This document shows positions 38,222 to 47,200 of a stretch of DNA of 64,000 nucleotides, in pieces. Under the pieces are notes generated by a model. It was not told the origin of the DNA and did no database searches. It saw only the letters and a program-made list of their open reading frames with translations. Each line of letters starts with the position of its first letter. The stretch's first letter is position 1. The position numbers and the translations under genes are program-made. Origin of the DNA: Candidatus Trichorickettsia mobilis (GTDB taxonomy: Bacteria; Pseudomonadota; Alphaproteobacteria; Rickettsiales; Rickettsiaceae); assembly GCF_963422225.1 (NCBI RefSeq), contig NZ_OY728607.1, positions 124,001-188,000 on the forward strand. The letters run 5' to 3'.

Positions 38222-38377
38222 TAATATGCATCAAGTTAAGAAAAAAGAGACGGTTCAAATAGTCTTGTTTGAGCCGGAGGCGAAGCAATCCAGTTAAATA
38301 GAACCTCCTGGATTGCTTCGCCTTCGGCTCGCAATGACAATTGAGCATCAATTTTTTAAACTTGACGCATATGCATA
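38222..38377. repeat. Palindromic element (CATTGCGAG family), copy P6
   Basis: Outer arms ATATGCATCAAGTTAAG and CTTGACGCATATGCAT, inner GGCGAAGCAATCCAG / CTGGATTGCTTCGCC. Only the right inner arm keeps the exact CTCGCAATGAC. It splits the dcw operon between murE and murF and could form a strong hairpin in the transcript. Confidence 0.82.
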
Positions 38378-38432
38378 ACGTTATTGAGTGCAAAATATTC
38401 AATACTAAATAACAGATTTAAGGAGAAATAAT

Positions 38433-39833
38433 ATGATTTGGTCAGCTAAGCAGTTATCTGAGGCCTTGGGGGTTACGGTAGATAGTTCTATTGAGACGGG
38501 GCAGGTACAATTTAATTCGCAAGATGTGCAAAAAGATGACTTATTTATTGCACTAAAAGGTAATCGAGATGGGCACATTTATGTTGAAGATGCCTTTGTA
38601 CGAGGAGCAGCAGCGGCGATCGTAAGTGAAGCCATACCGGGGTTATCTTTAAGTAAAATTATTATAGTAGATGATACTATGAATGCCCTTCATAAGTTAG
38701 CGACATATAAGCGGCAGCATTCAAAAGCTAAGTTTATTGGAGTGACTGGTAGTGTAGGCAAAACTACTACTAAGGAGACTATTAAGACTATGCTTGGGGT
38801 TTTTGGTAAAGTATTTGCCAGCCGTGGCAATTTTAATAATTATTTGGGTGTACCTATTAATTTAGCTTCGCAACCAGATGATACAGAATACGCAGTTTTT
38901 GAAATTGGGATGAATCATGCTGGCGAGATTCGAGAACTAACTGCAATGGTCAGACCAGATATAGCAGTCATTACCTCAGTGTCTGAAGCGCATTTAGAAT
39001 TTTTTAATTCGATGCTTGAGATAGTTGATGCAAAATGTGAGATCTTTGAGGGTTTAACTGCCAATGGTGCGGCGATCATTAATTTGGATAGTAAGTATTA
39101 TGGTCGGATGATGTTAAATATTGAGCGATTAAATATAAAATCGGTTTATAATTTTGGCAAGGCTCAAGCTGCTAATGCCAGGCTTAAAACCTATGAAAAA
39201 TCAGAGGAGAATGTGCGACTAGTATATGTGATCAATGGGGCTGAGGTAACAGCAACTATACCTTTTATACCAGAGCATTATGCTAGAAATTTTGCCGCAG
39301 CTTTTATGGTTATCTCATTACTTAAACTTGATCCAGCCATTGCGGCTATGCAATTGTCACAAATAGAACTTACTGTTGGACGCGGCAAAATTATTAAAGC
39401 TCGTTCTGGAACAAAAGAATGTAGATTGCTTTGTGATTATTATAATGCCAATCCCGAATCATTAAAAGCTGCTTTTAGCTATTTACAGCAGCTTGAGAGT
39501 AATAAGAAAATGGCTATAATCGGTGATATGCTAGAACTAGGCGATACTGCCGTTCAACTACATGAAAGTGTTATTCCTGCGCTTATTGATTCTGGAGTAA
39601 AAAAAGTGGTATTAGTAGGGTCAACTATGCAACGGTTAAAAATTTTGTTGCCTGATACTATAGAGTCAATTTGTTTTGATAATGTTGATTTATTGTGTGC
39701 AGAGCTGAATAATTTAATAGAAGGTGATGAGTTAATATTGATCAAGGGATCTCGTGGTATACGTCTTGAGAAAATTATCAGTTGTTTTGATCAAGTTCAT
39801 AATTTAATTGAAGGAGTTAGCAATGCTGTATAA
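38433..39833 (+). CDS. murF: UDP-N-acetylmuramoyl-tripeptide--D-alanyl-D-alanine ligase MurF
   Basis: 466 aa. [19 protein letters not shown] at the N-terminus, P-loop [34 protein letters not shown] and the C-terminal [12 protein letters not shown] with DMLELG. It joins D-Ala-D-Ala to the tripeptide precursor. Good RBS (AAGGAGAAATAAT). Overlaps mraY by 11 bases. Confidence 0.95.
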   Translation: MIWSAKQLSEALGVTVDSSIETGQVQFNSQDVQKDDLFIALKGNRDGHIYVEDAFVRGAAAAIVSEAIPGLSLSKIIIVDDTMNALHKLATYKRQHSKAKFIGVTGSVGKTTTKETIKTMLGVFGKVFASRGNFNNYLGVPINLASQPDDTEYAVFEIGMNHAGEIRELTAMVRPDIAVITSVSEAHLEFFNSMLEIVDAKCEIFEGLTANGAAIINLDSKYYGRMMLNIERLNIKSVYNFGKAQAANARLKTYEKSEENVRLVYVINGAEVTATIPFIPEHYARNFAAAFMVISLLKLDPAIAAMQLSQIELTVGRGKIIKARSGTKECRLLCDYYNANPESLKAAFSYLQQLESNKKMAIIGDMLELGDTAVQLHESVIPALIDSGVKKVVLVGSTMQRLKILLPDTIESICFDNVDLLCAELNNLIEGDELILIKGSRGIRLEKIISCFDQVHNLIEGVSNAV

Positions 39834-40911
39834 TTTACTTGCGCCATATGCCAGTAAATTTCATATTGCTAATTTATTGCATTATATTACTTTTCGTAGT
39901 GGGATGGCTGCTCTCATTAGCTTAATTATCTGTGTTGCAGTAGGTCCGGTATTAATTAGATATTTGCGATCTATTCAGAAATACGGACAACCAATAAGAG
40001 GAGATATACCAGCTGCACATCAGGCTAAAGTTGGTACTCCTACTATGGGTGGAATGATGATTATCATTGCGGTAATTATCTCTACCTTGTTATTAGTAGA
40101 TTTGAGTAATCGATATATATGGGTAGTATTACTGGTGTTTATTGGTTTTGGGATATTGGGATTTATTGATGATTATGCCAAAATCACCAAGAATAACCAT
40201 AAAGGAATTAGTGGTAGGAAAAAATTATTGACGCAAACGGCTATTAGTGTAATCGCCTGTATATCTATACAAACTATCTCTCAACCAGAATATGCTCATC
40301 ATCTTGCATTACCTTTTTTTAAAAATTTGTTAATTGATCTTGGATATTTTTATATACCATTTTCGATATTTGTGATTGTTGGCAGTTCAAATGCTGTTAA
40401 CCTTACTGATGGGTTGGATGGTTTGGCTATAGTGCCTATTGCGATTGCTGCGGGCTCTTTTTTAATAATAAGTTATGTCGTCGGCAATAGTTTTTATGCG
40501 CATTATTTACAAATTACTTATGTTCCTAATGTTAGTGAATTAAGTATATTTTGTGCTAGCATTATTGGTGGTAGCCTAGGATTTTTATGGTTCAATGCGC
40601 AACCGGCAGAAGTATTTATGGGCGATACAGGTAGCCTGAGCCTTGGTGGGGTACTTGGGGTAATCTCGGTAATTACCAAACATGAGATAGTATTAGGGAT
40701 AATAGGGGGAGTATTTGTCGTGGAAACGTTATCTGTAATCATTCAGGTATATTATTTCAAGTTTTCTGGTGGTAAACGAATATTTAAAATGGCACCATTG
40801 CATCATCATTTTGAAAAAATTGGCTGGCCAGAATCAAAGATAGTGGTAAGATTCTGGATTATTGCGATGATATTTGCACTTGTTGGGTTATCTTCACTTA
40901 AGTTAAGATAA
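39823..40911 (+). CDS. mraY: Phospho-N-acetylmuramoyl-pentapeptide transferase MraY
   Basis: 362 aa from the ATG at 39823, preceded by AAGGAG inside murF; the in-frame TTG at 39808 lies before that RBS. About ten membrane helices with the family motifs [54 protein letters not shown] and [15 protein letters not shown]. It makes lipid I at the inner membrane. Last gene of this dcw segment. Confidence 0.96.
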   Translation: MLYNLLAPYASKFHIANLLHYITFRSGMAALISLIICVAVGPVLIRYLRSIQKYGQPIRGDIPAAHQAKVGTPTMGGMMIIIAVIISTLLLVDLSNRYIWVVLLVFIGFGILGFIDDYAKITKNNHKGISGRKKLLTQTAISVIACISIQTISQPEYAHHLALPFFKNLLIDLGYFYIPFSIFVIVGSSNAVNLTDGLDGLAIVPIAIAAGSFLIISYVVGNSFYAHYLQITYVPNVSELSIFCASIIGGSLGFLWFNAQPAEVFMGDTGSLSLGGVLGVISVITKHEIVLGIIGGVFVVETLSVIIQVYYFKFSGGKRIFKMAPLHHHFEKIGWPESKIVVRFWIIAMIFALVGLSSLKLR

Positions 40912-40921
40912 GGTGTGTACT

Positions 40922-41008
40922 CGTTTTAGCTGAAGAATTGGCGTTGTCGTCATCAGAGAGCTGCGCTGCTCGCCCCTGTGACTCTTAGCCATTCTTCAAC
41001 TAAAACTT
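40922..41008. repeat. Inverted repeat after mraY
   Basis: Arms CGTTTTAGCTGAAGAATTGGC and GCCATTCTTCAACTAAAAC (two mismatches) with a GC-richer loop. Bits of the left arm (TACTCGTTTTAGCTGA) recur after serS near 6140. It may serve as a terminator for the dcw transcript, though no T-run follows. Confidence 0.65.
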
Positions 41009-41042
41009 CGTCTACCAACTTTTCATTTACGAGAGGCGTATA

Positions 41043-41720
41043 ATGTTTGGACAAAATCCAAAAAGATCAGTAGTTACTGGTGATGGTAGTGGTTTAGAGG
41101 TCAAGAGTATTTTTAAAACTTTACAAGGAGAGGGGCCTCTTGTCGGCATGCCTGCAGTATTTGTCAGACTTGGCGGTTGTAATCTTGCCTGTAAATTTTG
41201 TGATACTGATTTCGAAGATTTTCAAACCGCTAAGCTAGAACAGATTATACAGCAGGTAATGGCATTGAGTGTTGATGAATATGGCGCTAATATAGTTAAG
41301 TTAGTGGTAATCACTGGGGGCGAGCCTTTAAGACAGCCAATAGAATTATGTTGTCAGAAATTAATTGATTTGGGATTTACTGTGCAAATAGAAACTAATG
41401 GTACGTTACATAGGGCGTTGCCTAAATCGGTGCTGATAGTATGTTCACCGAAGGCAGGAGCTAATGGATATTCCAGAATTCGTGAAGATTTATTACCTCA
41501 TATTAGTGCAATTAAATTTTTGGTGGCTAAAAATATTCAAAACTACAGTGATATAGCGGAAATAGGACAAAGTGAGTACAATATACCGGTTTTTATCCAA
41601 CCGATAGATCAAGAGAATTTGCAAATAAATAATGAGAATACCAAATTGGCTTTAGAATTGGCATTACGTACGGGCTACAGGGTGTCGATGCAGTTACATA
41701 AAATTTGGGGAATAGAATAA
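41043..41720 (+). CDS. queE: 7-carboxy-7-deazaguanine synthase QueE
   Basis: 225 aa radical-SAM enzyme. SIFKTLQGEGPLVGMPAVFVRLGGC leads into CNLACKFC (Cys46, Cys50, Cys53 bind the 4Fe-4S cluster), then TGGEPLRQP and IETNGTL. It converts 6-carboxytetrahydropterin to 7-carboxy-7-deazaguanine, a queuosine precursor. queC, the next enzyme, follows after a 165-base palindromic gap. RBS GAGAGG precedes the ATG. Confidence 0.95.
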   Translation: MFGQNPKRSVVTGDGSGLEVKSIFKTLQGEGPLVGMPAVFVRLGGCNLACKFCDTDFEDFQTAKLEQIIQQVMALSVDEYGANIVKLVVITGGEPLRQPIELCCQKLIDLGFTVQIETNGTLHRALPKSVLIVCSPKAGANGYSRIREDLLPHISAIKFLVAKNIQNYSDIAEIGQSEYNIPVFIQPIDQENLQINNENTKLALELALRTGYRVSMQLHKIWGIE

Positions 41721-41860
41721 ATTTCTTTGTTTTACTTCATCTGAGAGGTAATTTTGTTGTCAAAATCAAACAAAAAATCCTCACGTACTAAAGTACGCTG
41801 CGGTTTTTTATTTGATTTTTTCTAAAAATTTCGCTCTCATATTTAGTAAAACAAAGAAGT
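41721..41860. repeat. 140-bp palindrome between queE and queC
   Basis: The whole gap is an imperfect palindrome: TTCTTTGTTTTACT at the left returns as AGTAAAACAAAGAAG at the right, GAGAGGTAATTTT as AAAATTTCGCTCTC, AAAATCAAA as TTTGATTTT, around CACGTACTAAAGTACG. The centre followed by TTTTTT could terminate transcription in either direction. Half copies occur at 3215-3270 and about 11970-11995. Confidence 0.82.
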
Positions 41861-41887
41861 TTAATAGTATGAGACATAGGTTATAAG

Positions 41888-42580
41888 ATGAAAAAAGCAA
41901 TAATATTAGTCAGTGGCGGTATTGATTCTTCAACGATATTAGCTATGGTATCTCAGATGGATTATGAGATTTATGCTCTAAGTTTTAATTATTTACAGCG
42001 CCATCATATCGAGCTTGAGAAAATAAAAGAATTGATTAAAGGATATAAGATTAGTCAACATAAAATAATTAATATTGATTTACGTAGTTTTGGGGGATCG
42101 GCATTAACTGATGATACTATTGCAGTACCAAAATATGCAGACGTTAAAGAGCTTGCTGATGATATACCGGTAACATATGTACCAGCACGAAATACAATAT
42201 TTTTAAGCTATGCGTTGGGATTTGCTGAAATTATTAAAGGATATGATATCTTTATTGGAGTGCATGCAACGGATTATGCAAATTATCCTGATTGTCGACC
42301 GGAGTTTATTAAGAGTTTTGAAGTAATGGCCAATTTTGCTACAGCAATTGGAGTACAAAAGTCGCAAATAAAGATTCATGCGCCATTAATTGATATGACT
42401 AAAACTCAAATTGTAGAAGCCGGTCTTAAATTAGGTGTAGACTATAGCAATACGATATCATGTTATGAGCCGACGTCTGACGGATTATCTTGTGGAGAAT
42501 GTCATGCTTGTTTAATAAGGTTACAGGCGTTTGCTGAAAATAATATGACCGACCCAATAAAGTATAGCAACTCGCGTTAA
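41888..42580 (+). CDS. queC: 7-cyano-7-deazaguanine synthase QueC
   Basis: 230 aa. The PP-loop VSGGIDSS (residues 8-15) binds [21 protein letters not shown] and [15 protein letters not shown] are family motifs, and the zinc site lies in [23 protein letters not shown]. It makes preQ0, continuing the pathway begun by QueE. No RBS of note. A hairpin-forming repeat follows the stop. Confidence 0.95.
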   Translation: MKKAIILVSGGIDSSTILAMVSQMDYEIYALSFNYLQRHHIELEKIKELIKGYKISQHKIINIDLRSFGGSALTDDTIAVPKYADVKELADDIPVTYVPARNTIFLSYALGFAEIIKGYDIFIGVHATDYANYPDCRPEFIKSFEVMANFATAIGVQKSQIKIHAPLIDMTKTQIVEAGLKLGVDYSNTISCYEPTSDGLSCGECHACLIRLQAFAENNMTDPIKYSNSR

Positions 42581-42671
42581 GGTAGTGGCGTTGAATTTGA
42601 AAGCGAGCTTGCGCAGCGTAGATAACTACGTGAGCACAAGCGAGTCCTGATAAATTTAATGTCACTACCTT
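42579..42671. repeat. Inverted repeat after queC
   Basis: Ends AAGGTAGTG and CACTACCTT, with TTGAATTT / AAATTTAA inside and AGCGAGCTTGCG / GAGCACAAGCG further in. Imperfect, about 90 bp. It may terminate the queC transcript; also likely one more intergenic mobile palindrome. Confidence 0.6.
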
Positions 42672-42709
42672 ACTGGTCGAAGCTATATATAGATAACACG
42701 GAGTAATTT

Positions 42710-43261
42710 GTGATTGTACAATATTTATATGGCCCTTTTCCAGTAATTGAGTTAGGTGATATAGTGCTCAGAGAATTAACTGATGAAGATGCTAAAGATT
42801 ATTTTAATTATATGAGCAGGCCAGAGATGACGGCTTTTTTAACTGAAGCAAATTGTCCTACTACTATGGAGCAAGCTTTAGAAGAAGTTAGGTATTGGGG
42901 TAATTTATTTCGCAATAAAAGAAGTTTTTATTGGGGAATTGCACTTAAAAATACTAACCAATTAATTGGTACCGCGGGGTTTAACATTATTTCACCACAG
43001 AACTTGCGGGCAGAAATCAGTTATGACCTTGATTATAATTTTTGGGGTAAAGGAGTGATGCTGAAGTCTATTAAAGCAATTTTGAAATTTGCTGATGTAG
43101 CTTTAGGTTTGGTAAGGGTACAGGCTACGGTAATAATAGATAACGAACGCTCAATTAAAGTATTGGAAAGATGTGGTTTTAATAGAGAAGGATTGCTTAA
43201 AAAATACGAAGTAGTAGAGGGTGAGCATAAGGATTATTATATGTATGCACGAGTGGTGTAG
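42710..43261 (+). CDS. GNAT-family N-acetyltransferase, RimJ/RimL-like
   Basis: 183 aa, GTG start at 42710 with ACGGAG upstream. The fold is shown by DIVLRELTDEDAKDYFNYM, a beta-strand FYWGIALKNTNQLIGTAGF, the core GYDLDYNFWGKGVM-like segment (SYDLDYNFWGKGVMLKS) and IDNERSIKVLERCGFNREGLLKKY. Such enzymes acetylate ribosomal protein N-termini or small substrates; the substrate here is unknown. Confidence 0.85.
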   Translation: MIVQYLYGPFPVIELGDIVLRELTDEDAKDYFNYMSRPEMTAFLTEANCPTTMEQALEEVRYWGNLFRNKRSFYWGIALKNTNQLIGTAGFNIISPQNLRAEISYDLDYNFWGKGVMLKSIKAILKFADVALGLVRVQATVIIDNERSIKVLERCGFNREGLLKKYEVVEGEHKDYYMYARVV

Positions 43262-43341
43262 CGTCGGTCATCTAGCTATACTTTAATCGATTATTAGATG
43301 TTAGCCATTAATTTATTATTTTATTAGTTGAGAGAGTACAA

Positions 43342-43767
43342 ATGGGTGTGGATGCTAACCAGAAACAGTGGATTTTTATTGAGAGTACAGAAGATGTTAG
43401 AGTTAGTGTTCAACCTGAATTTTATGGTGAAGGTTCTAAAATAGAACACAATTCTTTTGTTTGGTTATATAATATTAGAATTGAGAATCTTAGTGCTGCT
43501 CCTATTCAAGTTGTAGGGCGCTATTGGCAGATTTTTGATGCGAATGGCAAGATGGAAGAAGTTAAAGGAGCTGGTGTGGTTGGGCAACAACCAATAATTA
43601 AGCCAAGGGAGGTGTTTGAATATACTAGCCAGGTACGATTGTTTTCTAGTTCAGGTTTGATGCTGGGAAAGTATTTTGCTGTTAATCTAGCTACAGAGCA
43701 GGAATTTGTTATCAATGTTCCGGCTTTTTCTTTGGATGTTAGTAATGATGTACGCAAAATTAATTGA
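43342..43767 (+). CDS. apaG: ApaG domain protein
   Basis: 141 aa single-domain beta sandwich: VRVSVQPEFY, VWLYNIRIENLSAAPIQVVGRYWQIFDANG, VKGAGVVGQQPIIKPREVFEYTS, and MLGKYFAVN. ApaG proteins are small Fn3-like folds, linked to Co2+ tolerance in enterobacteria; the biochemical role is unclear. The 3' third of the gene is repeated as decayed copies just downstream. Confidence 0.9.
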   Translation: MGVDANQKQWIFIESTEDVRVSVQPEFYGEGSKIEHNSFVWLYNIRIENLSAAPIQVVGRYWQIFDANGKMEEVKGAGVVGQQPIIKPREVFEYTSQVRLFSSSGLMLGKYFAVNLATEQEFVINVPAFSLDVSNDVRKIN

Positions 43768-44205
43768 TGTTATAGTTTTTTTACACATTCAATGTCATCC
43801 CGAACTTGTTTCGGTTAAAAATAACTGAGCCAGGTACGATTGTTTTCTAGTTCAGGTTTGATCTGGGAAAGTATTTTACTGTTAATCTAGCTACGAGAGC
43901 AGAAATTTGTTATCAAGTTCCGGATTTTCTTTGTGTTGTTAGGATAACATCGCGTATGTTCGGGATGATTATAGTGCTTTAATTTACCTAAATCATAGAG
44001 ATATTTTGGATGTTAGTAATGATGTACGCAAAATTAATTGATGTTATAGTTTTTTTACACATTCAATGTCATCCCGAACTTGTTTCGGGATCTTACGAAA
44101 TTCTGACGAGATCCCGAAACAAGTTCGGGATGACCTTATGTGTTGTTCAGGATAACATCGCGTATGTTCGGGATGATTATAGTGCTAATTTACCTAAATC
44201 ATAGA
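43768..44205. repeat. Decayed tandem duplications of the apaG 3' end
   Basis: 43828-43935 repeats apaG 43627-43735 with small deletions (start AGCCAGGTACGATTG). 44005-44090 repeats 43731-43815 (start GGATGTTAGTAATGATG, offset 274). The block GATAACATCGCGTATGTTCG to AATCATAGAG occurs at about 43942-44000 and 44147-44204. Short frames here are remnants, not genes. The region shows at least one tandem duplication followed by rearrangement. Confidence 0.82.
44068..44134. repeat. Perfect 25-bp hairpin, GTTCGGGATGAC family
   Basis: Two perfect 25-base arms, 44068-44092 and 44110-44134 (GTCATCCCGAACTTGTTTCG... and its complement), around a 17-base loop. The left arm alone also occurs at 43794-43815, and an imperfect relative at 2681-2729. 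Likely a mobile palindrome that may also end transcription. Confidence 0.85.
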
Positions 44206-44262
44206 GTGCCACCACTCTCGGACAATTATTTAACTAGCTCAGATTAAAAAATTATTACTGGT

Positions 44263-47200
44263 ATGTTTCAGATCATAACTTCTATTGTTTATTTATTAAT
44301 CAACTTTTGTAGTTTTGCTAGTAGTACTTCTATAGCAACGGACTTGGATGATAAACTTCCGGTATATCTTAAAATTGATGAATCCAATCTAGAAAATAAC
44401 AATAGCTTAAATATTAATTGGTGTGAAACAAATACTAGTAATTATTGTCGTACCCCTAATCGCGATCTACAGTTAAGTGGTCAAAAGATTACCAAAGGTA
44501 TTATTATAGAGCCTAAAATTGAGGGTGAATGGCGTTTTAGTGATAATAATTATGGTATTACTTTTATACCAAAAAATTATTGGTTGGCAGGTACTAGTTA
44601 TAAAGTTACCCTTGATAAAGGAATCTTACCTTATTTTCTGTTGCTTAATCAATATACTATTAGTTTTCAAACTAAGCCATTATTACCAAGGATTTTGGAA
44701 ATGCAATATCTCCAGGATCCCAATGATATAAATAAAAAATTTGTTCAAACTAAATTAATCTTTAATTATCCGATTGAGCAAAAATCTTTACAATCCAGTA
44801 TAGTATTCTCTAGTAGTTTGGGATCAAAGACCTTACCGTTTTCCACGGTTTTTAATAATGATAATACTGAAGTTAATTTAGTAACAGAGATAAAAGCTTT
44901 AGAAAAAGAAGAAAAAATAGTTTCTGTGGTAGTTAAAGAAGGATTGAAGCCTAATTATGGTGGTATAGCTCTCAATTATAATGCAATTAATGCTGAATTA
45001 AAAGCACGAGCGCAAAGATATAGTTGGTCTCAAGAAAGTAAACCATATTACCTATACAAAGAGCAAGTGTTGATTCCAAATATTTATTCCTATTTTAAAG
45101 TTACTGCAGCTGAGATCAAGATAATCAAAAATGATCAATACATTCCAGAGCAAATACTGGTTGTACAATTGAATGCTCCTGCAACATCTGCAGAAGTAAA
45201 AAGAAATTTAGAATTAGTTTTATTGCCGCAAGATAAGCCAGCGTCTTTTGTTGGTGGTTTTAGCAAAAAAGATTATCAATGGCTGAGTACTGCTGAAATT
45301 ACTAAAGAGGTTTTAGAAAATAGTCAAGCTGTAGTATTTGAGGTTTTACCAAATGCAGCTGAGTATTCTACCATACATAGTTTTAAAGTTAGTAGTATTC
45401 CTAGTAGATATTTATTATTTAAACTAAAACAAGGAATGAGATCTTATGGAGATTTTGTCTTAGGCAAGGATTATGATCAGTTAATAGTGTTACCTGATTT
45501 TGCTAAAGAGATTAAGATCTTGTCAGAAGGTTCGATATTATCATTATCTGGTGAGCATAAATTATCGATTTATTCTTTAGGAATAGATAAATTACATGTA
45601 GAAATTGGTAGAATCAATTCTAATAATATTAATCATTTGGTTAGCCAAACTTATAAATATGGAAAATTTGAGAATCCAGTTTTTAAGAATTGGGAATTTA
45701 ATGAATATAATATTGCTCAAATATTTGAAGAGGATATCGCTTTAAATAATAGTAAGGAATGTTTCCCACAATATTCTACTCTGGATCTAAGTAAATATTT
45801 AACCGAGAAAAATAAAACAGCTGATAATAAGGGCTTATTTTTTGTCAATATTTCTTATGTTGATCCTAAATCAAAACAAACAATATCGGATAAAAGATTT
45901 ATTTTGGTTACTGATATTGGTTTTATGGTAAAAACAAATCAGGATGGTTCGCAAAATATATTTGTTTCATCGATTCGTAAGGGTGCTCCTTTAAAAGGAG
46001 TAAAAGTAGGAATTATTGGTTTAAATGGGCAAGAGATAGCAGCAGGAGAAACCAATGGAGCTGGCCATTTACTATTACCTTCATTGAGTGGTTTTAATAA
46101 AGAAAAGGCTCCTGTAGCATATATAATGAAGTATGGCAATGATTTGTCGTTTATGCCATATGGCAGAATCGACAGAGAAGTTAATTATTCAAAATTTGAG
46201 GTCTCGGGAATATTAACTTCACCAGAAGGGCTAAAAGCTTATTTATTTTCTGATCGTGGAATTTATCGACCAGGAGAGCAAGGTAATATTGGTATTATTA
46301 TCAAGCAAGCTAACTTGCAAAATAGTTTTGCAGGATTACCATTGGAATTAGAAGTCACTAACCCACGGGGACAAATTATTGATAATCAAAAGATTAAGCT
46401 TAATCAAGAGGGTTTTGTTGATTATGTCTTTAAAACTCGTGATAGTTCACCAACCGGGAATTACAATATTTTTCTTTATATTACTAAAGATGGATATCGT
46501 GGGAGTTGTCTAGGTAGTGTTAATGTTCGAGTAGAAGAATTTATGCCAGATCGGATGAAGATTACTTCCAGTTTTGCCATAAATTCACAAAAACTATGGG
46601 TAAAACCTGAAAGTTTAACTGCAACAGTAGATTTAATAAATTTATACGGCACCCCAGCAGTAAAGAAAAAAATTGCTGCTAAAATAAATTTAGTTCCAAC
46701 TGCTATTGTCGTACCTGGGTTTAAGGATTACAGCTTTTATAGTGGTATCAGCAATAATAAAGATTTTATTCAACAATTAAATGACACTTTAACGGATGAG
46801 CAAGGTAGGGCAGATTTTGTCATTGATTTAAAAAACTATAAGGACACAACTTACCGAATGAATTTTATTGCTGAAGGCTTTGATACTGATTCTGGTCGTA
46901 GTGTAAGTACAATGAAATCGATTATGGTATCGTCTTTACCGTATGTGCTTGGGCTGAAAGCAAATGGCGATCTGGAATATATTAATCAACAAGATAAACG
47001 ACAAATTGAATTTATTGCAATTGATAGTGAAGCTAAAAAGATAGCTACTGCAGAATTAGTACTGCAACTGAAAAAGATCGACTATGTTAATAGTTTGACT
47101 AAACAGCATGATGGCAGCTATGCTTATCAATCATTACCGGTAGAGAGTTTAATTGATCAAAATTCTATAAGCGTACCAGTTGCTGGATATAGTTATAACT

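Noticed and set aside
44010-44204. 64-codon frame after apaG
   Set aside because: It is a read-through of duplicated apaG tail and the hairpin repeat.
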